Shown here: in pieces, positions 16,381 to 24,790 of the stretch | Layout: each line of letters begins with the position of its first letter | How positions within the stretch are numbered: position 1 is the stretch's first letter | Source of the DNA: Streptomyces venezuelae | GTDB lineage: Bacteria > Actinomycetota > Actinomycetes > Streptomycetales > Streptomycetaceae | Direction of reading: 5' to 3' | Assembly: GCF_008642295.1 (NCBI RefSeq) | Contig: NZ_CP029190.1 | Location: forward strand, 6,555,501 to 6,619,500 | Length of the DNA: 64,000 nt | Notes under the pieces: model-generated | Databases searched by the model: none | The model's input: the letters and a program-made list of their open reading frames with translations, nothing else | Told to the model about the DNA's origin: nothing | Made by a program: the position numbers and the translations under genes

Positions 16381-17829
16381 TCACTTGTCGCGCAGCATGT
16401 ACGGCTGGTTGCCGACGACCTTGCCGTCGTAGGCCGTGATGAGCTTGTTGACCTGGTCCCGGTAGTGCGACAGCTCCCCGCGCAGCGAGTCGGAGTACGC
16501 CTGGGGGGCGTGCGACAGCGGGTAGTCGTACGTCTCGTCCAGCCAGTCCAGTTCGACCCAGTTGCCGGGGGTGTCGTGGGGCGAGGCCGGTCCGCGGCCG
16601 TCCAGGGTCGGGATCACATCGTGCTTGTTGACCAGACTGATCACCTGGGTGGTGTGGTCGGCGGGCCGCTTCCCGTCGATCGGGGAGCCCAGCGTGATCA
16701 CATGGGTGACCCGGTACACCGAGGCCACGTCCAGGTCCGTCGCCAGGTTCATCGCGGTCAGCCCGCCCAGGCTGTGGCCGACGAACATGACCTCCGCACC
16801 CTCGGGCACCCCGGCCCGCTGCAGCAGCTTCTTCGCCGCCCGGGTGTACGTGGTGTCGGTGCGCAGCAGCCCGTCGAAGGCGCCCACCAGGTCCTGCGGG
16901 GTGCTGTTGCGGAGCCCTCCGAAGCTGGTCCCGGGCAGCAGCAGCACGTACCGGACGGCGCCGTCGGTGCACTCGATCCGGCGCAGCAGCACCAGGCCGT
17001 GGTTGCCCAGGGCCCCGATGTCGTTGATGTAGCTCACGAGGTCGTTGCCGGAGGTCGCCAGGCGCCTCGCCAGGATGGAGTCCGGCTCGGTCCGCTCGGC
17101 CCGTCCCGGCCCGGGGTTGAGGATGCCGAGCAGCGAACTCGGCAGGCCGAGGAACGGATCCGTGGCCGGGACCCCGCCGGCCAGCGTCACCCAGGAGAAG
17201 TCGTCGTTGACCGGGTTCTCGTCGAGCAGCCCCGCCAGCGCCAGCAGCTCCATGATCACGGGGCTGAGGGTGGTCAGGGCCCGGGTCACCCCCAGCTGCT
17301 CGACCAGCCCGTACAGCGCCCGCAGCGCCTCCGTCCGGTCCCCGGCCACCATGGCGTCCGTGAGGCGCCGGGCCGCCGCGGTCTCCAGGTTCGGGTGGTC
17401 GGCCGCAGCCGCCCTGATCCGCAGGGCGAAGGCGTCCACGGCCATGGCCACCTTGGCGGGCCGGCGGTAGGTCAGATTCCCTGCCATCCGGGCCAGTTCG
17501 CCGACGATCCCGCCGTTCGCCCCGAACCCGAGTCCCGCCGGGTTGGTCAGCGCCCGGGCGCAGGCCGCCGCCGCGCCGAAGGCCCAGACGGGACGCCGCA
17601 GCGCCTCCAGCCCGAACCGCCAGCTGCTCAGGGCGCCGGTCAGTTCCGCGCCCGCCTGCTTCGCCGTGAGGGCCGCGTCCGCCAGCAGCACCGAGGCGGC
17701 GATGAGGAGTTCGGGATCGGTGCCCCGGTCCGCGGCCGGCCCGGCCGGGGGAGGGCCGTCGGCGGTGCCTTTCGGCTGCCGCCGTACGGGGAGACGCCGA
17801 TCCGCTGTGTCGACCACCTGAGGTGTCAC
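16381..17829 (-). CDS. Lipase-like alpha/beta-hydrolase
   Basis: The 482-residue protein has a class-3-lipase-like block: LLLPGTSFGGL followed by VMFVGHSLGGLTAMNLA, where GHSLG holds the nucleophile serine. VITLGSPIDG and NKHDVIPTLDG probably supply the acid, and a late LSHYRDQV the histidine. The N-terminal ~200 residues are Ala-rich helices with no signal peptide. The GTG at 17829 with GAGAGG upstream is preferred; the longer reading is Arg/Pro/Gly-rich. It is the first gene of the operon with the P450-like and KAS III genes. A hydrolase or acyltransferase acting on the lipid made by this locus is a plausible inference. Confidence 0.75.
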   Translation of the reverse strand: MTPQVVDTADRRLPVRRQPKGTADGPPPAGPAADRGTDPELLIAASVLLADAALTAKQAGAELTGALSSWRFGLEALRRPVWAFGAAAACARALTNPAGLGFGANGGIVGELARMAGNLTYRRPAKVAMAVDAFALRIRAAAADHPNLETAAARRLTDAMVAGDRTEALRALYGLVEQLGVTRALTTLSPVIMELLALAGLLDENPVNDDFSWVTLAGGVPATDPFLGLPSSLLGILNPGPGRAERTEPDSILARRLATSGNDLVSYINDIGALGNHGLVLLRRIECTDGAVRYVLLLPGTSFGGLRNSTPQDLVGAFDGLLRTDTTYTRAAKKLLQRAGVPEGAEVMFVGHSLGGLTAMNLATDLDVASVYRVTHVITLGSPIDGKRPADHTTQVISLVNKHDVIPTLDGRGPASPHDTPGNWVELDWLDETYDYPLSHAPQAYSDSLRGELSHYRDQVNKLITAYDGKVVGNQPYMLRDK

Positions 17830-18179
17830 TGTCCGACCTCTCGTCCTGTGCCACGGCTTCGCCGCCGCCTCGACCGCTGGGTGCGCAGGCATGGTGACAC
17901 CGAACGTGATCCACACGACGCGGCTCCGAACCCGTCCCCGCACCCGAACCCCCGTACTGCACGGCAAGATCCGGCCCGACCGGGGGGATGACGGCGGAAC
18001 CGCCGGGTTGACGCCCGCCAGGACACGCCGCCGCGACCGCCCGCCGGGACCGCCGGCCGGACCGCCCGCCGCGACCGCCGGCCCGACCGCCCGCCGACAC
18101 GCTGCCGCCGCGTCCACGGCTGCCGGACCCGGACCGGCAGACTGGAGGAACCCGCCCGCGTGGAACACGGAGGACACAG
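17830..18179. other. 350-bp divergent intergenic region
   Basis: This region separates the lipase-like operon from the DUF2867-type gene. It is very GC-rich with repeated ACCGCCCGCC-like stretches around 18050-18115. Two ribosome-site-like GGAGG strings are present at 18144-18148 and 18169-18173. No RNA gene, clear promoter or perfect long palindrome was seen. Confidence 0.5.
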
Positions 18180-19724
18180 ATCACCGCGCACACCCCCCGG
18201 CACCCGTCCTCCGGCCCGCTGCTCTGCCTGGTCACCGGCGCGAGCGGCTACATCGGGGGCCGCCTGGTGCCCGAATTGCTGGACGCCGGCCACCGGGTCC
18301 GCTGCCTCGCCCGGTCCCCCGAACGGCTCCGCGACCACGACTGGGCCGGCCGGGCCGAGGTCGTCCGCGGAGACGTGACCGACGCCGAATCGACCCGGGC
18401 CGCCCTGCGCGGCGTGGACGTCGCCTACTACCTGGTGCACTCCCTCACCACCGGATCCGATTTCGAGGAACGCGACCGCGCAGCCGCCCGCATCTTCGCC
18501 GAACAGGCCCGCGCCGCGGGCGTCCGCCGCATCGTGTACCTCGGCGGGCTCGTCCCGGCCGGCGTGCCGGTCCGCCGGCTCTCCCCGCACCTGCGCTCCC
18601 GCGCCGAAGTCGGCCAGATCTTCCTCCGCGGCGAGGTCCCGGCGACGGTGCTGCGCGCCGCGGTCGTCATCGGCTCCGGCTCCGCCTCCTTCGAGATGCT
18701 GCGCTACCTGACCGAACGCCTCCCGGTCATGGTCACCCCCAGCTGGGTGGGCAGCCGGGTCCAGCCGATCGCCGTCCGCGACGTCCTGCGCTACCTCGTC
18801 GGCAGCGCCGGCATGCCCGCCGAGGTGAACCGGGCCTTCGACATCGGCGGGCCGGACGTCCTCACGTACGAGGAGATGATGCGCCGGTACGCCGTCGTCG
18901 CCGGCCTGCCCCACCGGCTGATCCTGCGCGTGCCGATGCTCACCCCGTGGCTGTCCAGCCAGTGGATCGGCCTGGTCACCCCGGTACCGAGCGGCCTGGC
19001 CCGGCCACTGGCCGAGTCCCTGCGCCACGAGGTGGTGTGCGACGAGCACGACATCGCCCGGTACGTCCCGGACCCGCCCGGCGCCCCCGTCCCCTTCGAC
19101 CGGGCCCTCGCCCTGGCCCTGCGGCGGGTCCGCGAGGCCAAGGTGACCACCCGCTGGTCCAACGCCTCCCTGCCCGGCGCGCCCAGCGATCCGCTGCCCA
19201 CCGACCCGGACTGGGCGGGCGGCAGCCTCTACACCGACCACCGCAGCCGCGCCACCGACGCCTCCCCGCACGCACTGTGGCAGATCATCGAGGGGGTCGG
19301 CGGCGACAACGGCTGGTACTCCGCCCCGCTCGCCTGGGCGGTACGCGGCTGGCTCGACCGGCTCGCCGGCGGTGCCGGCATCCGGCGCGGCCGGCGCGAC
19401 GCGGCCCGGCTGCGGGTGGGCGACTCGCTGGACTTCTGGCGGGTCGAGGAGATCGAACCGGGCCGCCTGCTCCGGCTGCGCGCCGAGATGCGGCTGCCCG
19501 GACTGGCATGGCTGGAGATGTACGCCGACCCGGCCGCGGGGGACGACGGGCCCGGCTCCTGCTACCGGCAGCGGGCCCTGTTCCATCCGCACGGACTGCT
19601 CGGACACCTCTACTGGTGGAGCGTGTCCCCCTTCCACGCCGTGATCTTCGGCGGTATGGCCCGCAACATCACCCGCGCCGCCGAACGCCTCGACCCGGAG
19701 CCGAAGCCGAAGGCCGAAGCCTGA
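18180..19724 (+). CDS. NAD(P)-binding SDR/DUF2867-type protein with apparent ATC start
   Basis: The protein has an N-terminal Rossmann domain with LCLVTGASGYIGGRLVPELL and DVAYYLVHSLTTGSDFEERD (atypical SDR pattern), then a C-terminal DUF2867-like part (residues about 350-514) with WYSAPLAWAVRGWLD and HPHGLLGHLYWWSVSPFHAVIF. The Rossmann glycine motif lies upstream of the first in-frame ATG/GTG/TTG (GTG at 18267), and no such codon occurs between an in-frame TGA at 18009 and 18267. A strong GGAGG sits six bases before an ATC at 18180, which would give I/M-TAHTPRHPSS. Alternatives are a CTG at 18219 or 18228, or initiation at GTG 18160 with a frameshift in the CCCCCC tract. Photolyase follows after 16 bases. 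Confidence 0.8.
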   Translation: MTAHTPRHPSSGPLLCLVTGASGYIGGRLVPELLDAGHRVRCLARSPERLRDHDWAGRAEVVRGDVTDAESTRAALRGVDVAYYLVHSLTTGSDFEERDRAAARIFAEQARAAGVRRIVYLGGLVPAGVPVRRLSPHLRSRAEVGQIFLRGEVPATVLRAAVVIGSGSASFEMLRYLTERLPVMVTPSWVGSRVQPIAVRDVLRYLVGSAGMPAEVNRAFDIGGPDVLTYEEMMRRYAVVAGLPHRLILRVPMLTPWLSSQWIGLVTPVPSGLARPLAESLRHEVVCDEHDIARYVPDPPGAPVPFDRALALALRRVREAKVTTRWSNASLPGAPSDPLPTDPDWAGGSLYTDHRSRATDASPHALWQIIEGVGGDNGWYSAPLAWAVRGWLDRLAGGAGIRRGRRDAARLRVGDSLDFWRVEEIEPGRLLRLRAEMRLPGLAWLEMYADPAAGDDGPGSCYRQRALFHPHGLLGHLYWWSVSPFHAVIFGGMARNITRAAERLDPEPKPKAEA

Positions 19725-19740
19725 GCATGCCCAGGGACCC

Positions 19741-21114
19741 ATGACCGTCGCCCTCGTCCTCTACACCTCCGACCTGCGGGTGCACGACCACCCGCCGCTG
19801 CGCGCGGCCCTCGCCTCGGCGGACCGGGTGGTGCCCCTGTTCGTACGCGACCACCGCATCGAGGCGGCCGGGTTCGCGGCCCCCAACCGGCTGGCCTTCC
19901 TCGCCGACTGCCTGGCCGGCCTCGACGCCGGGCTGCGCGCCCGCGGCGGCCGGCTGGTCCTGCGGTCCGGGGACCCGGTCGCGCAGGTGTGCGCGGTCGC
20001 CCGGGAGACCGGCGCCACCGAGGTCCACCTGGCCGCCGGAGTGAGCGGCTACGCCCAGGCCCGCGAGGCCCGGCTGCGGGAGGCGCTGGCGGGGGAGGGC
20101 CGGCGGCTGTCCGTGCACGACGCGGTCGTCACCGCCGTCGCCCCCGGCGCGGCGGTCCCGGCCGGCTCGGACCACTTCGCCGTGTTCACCCCGTACTTCC
20201 GCCGCTGGAACGCGCTGCCGCCCCGGCCGGTCCTGGGCGCACCGCGCAGCGTCCCGGTGCCCGAAGACCTCGCCTCCGAGGCCCTGCCCGCCCGCGGCGC
20301 CGTCGGCGGAGTCTCGCCGGGCCTGGCCCGCGGCGGTGAGGCCGAGGGCCGGGCCCTGCTGACCCGCTGGCTGCGCCGGGGCCTCGGGGCGTACGAGCAG
20401 AGCCACGACGACCTGGCCGGCGATGCCACCTCCCGGCTCTCCCCGCACCTGCACTTCGGCACCGTCTCGGCCGTCGAGACCGTCCGGCGGGCCCGCGCGG
20501 CGGGCGGTCCCGGCGCCGAGGCCTTCGTACGCCAGGTCTGCTGGCGGGACTTCCACCACCAGGTGCTCGCCGCCCGCCCCGAGGCGGCGGCCGAGGACTA
20601 CCGGCCCCGGCACGACCGGTGGCGCACCGAACGGGACGCGGCGGAGGAGATCCGGGCCTGGAAGGAAGGCCGTACGGGCTACCCGGTCATCGACGCGGGC
20701 ATGCGCCAGCTGCGCCACGAGGGCTGGATGCACAACCGGGCCAGGCTGCTGACGGCGAGCTTCCTGACCAAGACGCTCTACGTGGACTGGCGGATCGGCG
20801 CAGCGCACTTCCTGGAGCTGCTGGTCGACGGCGACGTCGCCGACAACCAGCTCAACTGGCAGTGGGTCGCGGGCACCGGGACCGACACCCGGCCCAACCG
20901 GGTGCTCAACCCGACGGCCCAGGCCCGCCGGCACGACCCGACGGGCGCCTATGTGCACCGCTGGGTGCCCGAACTCGCCGGACTGCCCGCGCCGGACGTC
21001 CACCGGCCGTGGCGGATCAGCGGCCCCGAGCGGGCCCGCTTCGACTACCCGGACCCGGTGGTGGACCTGGTCGACGCCCTCGGCCGGTTCCGGCGGGCCC
21101 GCGGCCTGGACTGA
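19741..21114 (+). CDS. phr: Deoxyribodipyrimidine photolyase
   Basis: The 457-residue protein has the N-terminal antenna-binding alpha/beta domain (VALVLYTSDLRVHDHPPL) and the C-terminal FAD-binding catalytic domain with LSPHLHFGTVS, GYPVIDAGMRQL, EGWMHNRARL and DNQLNWQWVAGTGTDTRPNR. It repairs cyclobutane pyrimidine dimers using blue light. The conserved Trp-rich FAD domain appears intact and the length is normal for class I bacterial photolyases. The ATG at 19741 follows the DUF2867-type gene by 16 bases, so the two are probably one transcript; a DUF2867-type protein near photolyase suggests a shared light or stress response. Confidence 0.95.
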   Translation: MTVALVLYTSDLRVHDHPPLRAALASADRVVPLFVRDHRIEAAGFAAPNRLAFLADCLAGLDAGLRARGGRLVLRSGDPVAQVCAVARETGATEVHLAAGVSGYAQAREARLREALAGEGRRLSVHDAVVTAVAPGAAVPAGSDHFAVFTPYFRRWNALPPRPVLGAPRSVPVPEDLASEALPARGAVGGVSPGLARGGEAEGRALLTRWLRRGLGAYEQSHDDLAGDATSRLSPHLHFGTVSAVETVRRARAAGGPGAEAFVRQVCWRDFHHQVLAARPEAAAEDYRPRHDRWRTERDAAEEIRAWKEGRTGYPVIDAGMRQLRHEGWMHNRARLLTASFLTKTLYVDWRIGAAHFLELLVDGDVADNQLNWQWVAGTGTDTRPNRVLNPTAQARRHDPTGAYVHRWVPELAGLPAPDVHRPWRISGPERARFDYPDPVVDLVDALGRFRRARGLD

Positions 21115-21163
21115 GCCGCCGCCCCGCCCGTATGGCGGTGGCCCACACCCCTCCGGCCCGGAC

Positions 21164-21177
21164 TGTGGGGTTCCACA
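21164..21177. promoter_or_regulatory. Small palindrome upstream of the 3-hydroxybutyrate dehydrogenase gene
   Basis: TGTGG, a GGTT loop and CCACA form a perfect inverted repeat about 40 bases before the ATG, with a TAGCGT -10-like string between. It could be an operator over the promoter of the dehydrogenase/transporter pair. Confidence 0.4.
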
Positions 21178-21217
21178 CCATGGGCGGTCCGTCCGGCTGT
21201 CTCTAGCGTTTCCCGCC

Positions 21218-21994
21218 ATGACGAGCCAATTCAAGGCCCCCGCCGGCACGGTGGACCTGTCCGGGCGCAGCGCCATGGTGACCGGCGGCGGCAGCGGCAT
21301 CGGCCGGGCCTGCGCGCGGGCCCTGGCCGAGGCCGGAGCCCTGGTGCACGTGGTCGACCGCGATGCCGAGGCGGCGAAGGAGGCGGCCCGGGAGACCGGA
21401 GGCCGGGCGTATGCGGTGGACCTCGCCGATGCCGAGGCGGTCCGCGGGCTCCCCGGTGCCATGGACATCCTGGTCAACAACGCCGGACTGCAACACGTCG
21501 CCGCCATCGAGGACTTCCCGCCGGACCGCTTCGAGCTGATCCAGAGGGTGATGGTCACCGCCCCGTTCCTGCTGCTCCGGCAGTGCCTGCCGCACATGTA
21601 CGCCCAGGGCTGGGGCCGCGTGGTGAACGTCTCCAGCGTGCACGGTCTGCGGGCGAGCGCCTTCAAGTCCGCCTATGTGGCCGCCAAGCACGCCCTGGAG
21701 GGGCTGAGCAAGGTCGCGGCCGTCGAGGGCGCCCCGCACGGGGTGACCAGCAACTGCATCAGCCCCGGCTATGTCCGGACCCCGCTGGTCGAGCACCAGA
21801 TCGGCGCCCAGGCCGAGGCGCACGGGATCGCGCCCGATGACGTGGTCACCGACGTCCTCCTCAAACGCTCCGCGATCAAGCGGCTGATCGAGCCGGAGGA
21901 GGTCGCCGCGGCAGCCGTATGGCTGTGCGGCCCGCACACCGGATACCTCACCGGAGCCTCCATCCCCCTCGACGGCGGCTGGGGCGCCCACTGA
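21218..21994 (+). CDS. 3-hydroxybutyrate dehydrogenase-like short-chain dehydrogenase
   Basis: The 258-residue SDR has the cofactor motif VTGGGSGIGRACA (classical TGxxxGIG), NNAGLQHVAAIEDFPPDRF, the catalytic Ser in NVSSVHG and the Tyr/Lys pair in YVAAKHALEG. The NNAGLQHVA and PGYVRTPLVEHQI strings match the BdhA type, which interconverts 3-hydroxybutyrate and acetoacetate. The ATG at 21218 lacks a strong ribosome site, but it is the first codon consistent with the SDR N-terminus. An MHS-family transporter follows 74 bases later, giving a simple uptake-and-oxidation unit. Substrate identity is inferred from recalled family motifs. Confidence 0.85.
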   Translation: MTSQFKAPAGTVDLSGRSAMVTGGGSGIGRACARALAEAGALVHVVDRDAEAAKEAARETGGRAYAVDLADAEAVRGLPGAMDILVNNAGLQHVAAIEDFPPDRFELIQRVMVTAPFLLLRQCLPHMYAQGWGRVVNVSSVHGLRASAFKSAYVAAKHALEGLSKVAAVEGAPHGVTSNCISPGYVRTPLVEHQIGAQAEAHGIAPDDVVTDVLLKRSAIKRLIEPEEVAAAAVWLCGPHTGYLTGASIPLDGGWGAH

Positions 21995-22068
21995 ACTCCC
22001 TTTCCCCGTCCCGTGCCCATTCCCCGTCCCGTTTCCGCTCTGCTCAACGAAACAGGTGAGTACCCGCC

Positions 22069-23511
22069 ATGAAGCCTGCCAGCACCCCCCGGTCCGCTCC
22101 GCCGGCCCCCCGGCCCGGCGGAGGCGGCCTCGGCCGCATCGTCTCGGCCAGTCTGATCGGCACCACCATCGAGTGGTACGACTTCTTCCTCTACGGTTCG
22201 GCCGCCGCCCTGGTGTTCAACAAGCTGTTCTTCCCGTCCAGCGACCCGCTCGTGGGCACCCTGCTCGCCTTCCTCACGTACGCCGTCGGCTTCGCCGCCC
22301 GCCCGCTCGGCGGCATCGTCTTCGGCCACTACGGGGACAAGATCGGCCGCAAGAAGCTCCTGGTGCTCAGCCTCGTCCTGATGGGCGGCGCCACCTTCGC
22401 CATGGGCCTGCTGCCCACCCACGCCTCCATCGGCGTCGGCGCCCCCATCCTGCTCACCCTGCTCCGCCTGATCCAGGGATTCGCCCTCGGCGGTGAATGG
22501 GGCGGCGCCGTCCTGCTGGTCTCCGAGCACGGCGGCGACAAGCGCCGCGGGTTCTGGGCCTCCTGGCCCCAGGCCGGCGCGCCCGGCGGAAACCTCCTGG
22601 CCACCGGTGTCCTGGCGCTCCTCGCCGCCGTCCAGTCGGATGAGGCCTTCCTCGCCTGGGGCTGGCGGATCCCCTTCCTGCTGTCCGGCCTGCTGGTGGT
22701 CATCGGCCTGTGGATCCGTATCTCCGTCTCCGAATCCCCGGTCTTCCTCGAGGCCCAGCGCAAGGCGGCCGAGGCGGCGGAGGCAGGGGTCAGGGAGAAG
22801 CCCCCGGTGGTGGAGGTCTTCCGGACCGGCTGGCGCCAGGTCCTGACGGCGATCGGCACCCGGCTCGGCGAGAACGTCTCCTACTACATCCTCACCGCCT
22901 TCCTGCTCGTCTATGTCACCGTGCACCTGGAACTGCCCAAGAGCACCGCACTGAACGCCGTGCTCATCGGCTCCGCCGTCCACTTCGTCACCATCCCGAT
23001 GTGGGGTGCCCTCTCCGACCGGATCGGGCGGCGGCCGGTGACGCTCATCGGGGCGGTCGGCATGACCGGCTGGGCCTTCGTCTTCTTCGCCCTCCTGGAC
23101 TCGAAGTCGTTCCCGGTCATCGCCCTCGCGGTCACCGTCGGACTGCTGCTGCACGGGGCCATGTACGGGCCGCAGGCGGCCTTCATCTCCGAGATGTTCG
23201 ACACCAAGGTCCGCTACTCGGGCGCCTCCATGGGCTCCCAGCTCGCCTCCATCGTCGGCGGTGCGCTCGCCCCGATCATCGCGGTGGAGCTCCTCAAGGA
23301 CTACGGTTCCCCGACCCCCGTCTCCGTCTACCTCGCCTTCACGGCGGGGATCACGGTGCTCACGGTCTGGGCGGCCCGGGAGACCCGGGGCCGCGACCTG
23401 GCCCGGGACCGGGCCGCGGACGAGGACGAGGCGCAGCCGGCCGGGGCCGCGCCCGCCGCCCGTCCCGAGCCCCTGGCGGCTCCGGCCGTCAGCCGCCGAA
23501 CCGGGCCGTGA
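22069..23511 (+). CDS. MHS-family MFS transporter
   Basis: The 480-residue protein has twelve predicted membrane helices and metabolite:H+ symporter features: TIEWYDFFLYGSAAALVF in helix 1, GGIVFGHYGDKIGRKKLLV in loop 2-3, LIQGFALGGEWGGAVLL in helix 4-5 and a second GALSDRIGRRPV loop. This family carries organic acids such as shikimate, ketoglutarate or proline. Following the 3-hydroxybutyrate dehydrogenase gene on the same strand, it probably imports 3-hydroxybutyrate or a related short hydroxy or keto acid. Its 3-prime end overlaps the phytase gene by 23 bases in the opposite direction. Confidence 0.9.
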   Translation: MKPASTPRSAPPAPRPGGGGLGRIVSASLIGTTIEWYDFFLYGSAAALVFNKLFFPSSDPLVGTLLAFLTYAVGFAARPLGGIVFGHYGDKIGRKKLLVLSLVLMGGATFAMGLLPTHASIGVGAPILLTLLRLIQGFALGGEWGGAVLLVSEHGGDKRRGFWASWPQAGAPGGNLLATGVLALLAAVQSDEAFLAWGWRIPFLLSGLLVVIGLWIRISVSESPVFLEAQRKAAEAAEAGVREKPPVVEVFRTGWRQVLTAIGTRLGENVSYYILTAFLLVYVTVHLELPKSTALNAVLIGSAVHFVTIPMWGALSDRIGRRPVTLIGAVGMTGWAFVFFALLDSKSFPVIALAVTVGLLLHGAMYGPQAAFISEMFDTKVRYSGASMGSQLASIVGGALAPIIAVELLKDYGSPTPVSVYLAFTAGITVLTVWAARETRGRDLARDRAADEDEAQPAGAAPAARPEPLAAPAVSRRTGP

Positions 23512-24580
23512 TGCGCTGGAGCGGGACCAACTTGAAGTTCTGGTTGCCGCTGGTGCCGGGGGCTCCGTTGGAGCCGTCCTGGCAGACGAACACGCCGTTC
23601 GGGAAGGCCGGGCCGAGGCCCGCGGCGGTGGCGTCGATGCCGTCGGTGTCCTCGCAGTCGTCGGCCGCGGTGCCGTTGGCGACCGAGAACCGGCCGAGGT
23701 AGGCGCCCGAGGCGCGGTCGTAGACGGTGAAGTCGTCGCTGCCCTGGGAGGAGACGTAGATCCGGTTCCCGGCGGCGGTGATGCCCTCGGTGTCGGCGGT
23801 GAGGTGCCCGCCGGAGCCGGTGGAGTCGAGCCGGGTGCGGCCGGTACCCGCGCCCGGCTCGGCCCCGTACACCCACACGCCGGCGTCCTCTTCTCCGAGG
23901 TAGAGCCTGCCGGAGGTCTCGTCGGCGTAGCAGCCCTCGACGGCCGAGCCGGTGTCCCACAGCCGGACCGAGGTGGCGGTCACGGAATCGCCGCTGACCG
24001 CCAGCTCCCACTGCTCGACGCGGCCGGAGGTGGAGTTCGGGAAGGCGTACAGCTTCCCCGAGACCGGGGAGGTGTAGAGGCAGATGCCGTGGGCGGTGAC
24101 CTCGGTGGGGATGTCCTTCAGCCGCTTGAGCTGCCGGGTCGCGGGGTCGATGCGGTAGACGTGCATGGCTCCGTTGCCGCCGGCGGCCTCGTCGTCCGCC
24201 GAGACGACGATGTTGCCGCGCAGGTCGACGTTGTTGCCGTGGTCCCCGCTGATCCGCTGGATCCGGGCGCCGGACAGGTCGTAGACCTCCAGCGCCCCCT
24301 TCTTGTCGGTGCCGACCACCACGGACTTCGCGGGGTCGGTCGGGTGCACCCAGATCGCCGGGTCGTCGGCGGCATCCCCGCTGTGCGAGACCGGGGCGGT
24401 CTCCACGGTCGCGGTGACCGAGACGGAGGCGGACGCGGAGACGGACGGGGCGGCGGACGCGGAGGCAGACACGGACGTGGGCGCGGACGCCGCGTGGGCC
24501 GGGGCGGCGGCCGGCACGGCCAGAGCGGCCAGGACGGCGGCGGGCAGGGCGGCGGCGCGGACGGAAACGGTGAGTGTCAC
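23489..24580 (-). CDS. Secreted beta-propeller phytase
   Basis: The 363-residue product has a signal peptide (residues 1 to about 30, AAPAHA cleavage region), a Ser/Ala/Val-rich repeat linker, then beta-propeller-phytase strings: DDPAIWVHPTDPAKSVVVGTDKKG, SGDHGNNVDLR, TAHGICLY, VEGCYADETSGRLYLGEEDAGVWVYGAEP and DTEGITAA. The acidic residues are those that bind calcium and phosphate in BPP enzymes, which release phosphate from phytate. The GTG at 24580 with GAGGGG upstream gives a clean signal peptide. It overlaps the MHS transporter end by 23 bases, convergently. Phosphate-control elements were not found by eye. Confidence 0.9.
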   Translation of the reverse strand: MTLTVSVRAAALPAAVLAALAVPAAAPAHAASAPTSVSASASAAPSVSASASVSVTATVETAPVSHSGDAADDPAIWVHPTDPAKSVVVGTDKKGALEVYDLSGARIQRISGDHGNNVDLRGNIVVSADDEAAGGNGAMHVYRIDPATRQLKRLKDIPTEVTAHGICLYTSPVSGKLYAFPNSTSGRVEQWELAVSGDSVTATSVRLWDTGSAVEGCYADETSGRLYLGEEDAGVWVYGAEPGAGTGRTRLDSTGSGGHLTADTEGITAAGNRIYVSSQGSDDFTVYDRASGAYLGRFSVANGTAADDCEDTDGIDATAAGLGPAFPNGVFVCQDGSNGAPGTSGNQNFKLVPLQRITARFGG

Positions 24581-24790
24581 CGGGATTCCCCTCGGTCGGA
24601 CGGCGGTCACGTCGGGTGACGGACAGAGGGAGGGTAGGGAGGTCCGGCGAGCACCGCGTTAACGGCGGCTGACCGCCCTGGGCCGCCTTGTTCATATGAT
24701 CGTCCACCCGGGGGAATCCCGCCGTCCCGGCCGTAGCACTCGCGGCCGGGCCGGAGCGCCGGGAGGGGCCGGGGAGACGGCGTGTGACCG

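Noticed and set aside
17891..19744. Plus-strand frame overlapping the DUF2867-type gene
   Set aside because: Arg/Pro-rich and in another frame; the real frame shows the Rossmann motif.
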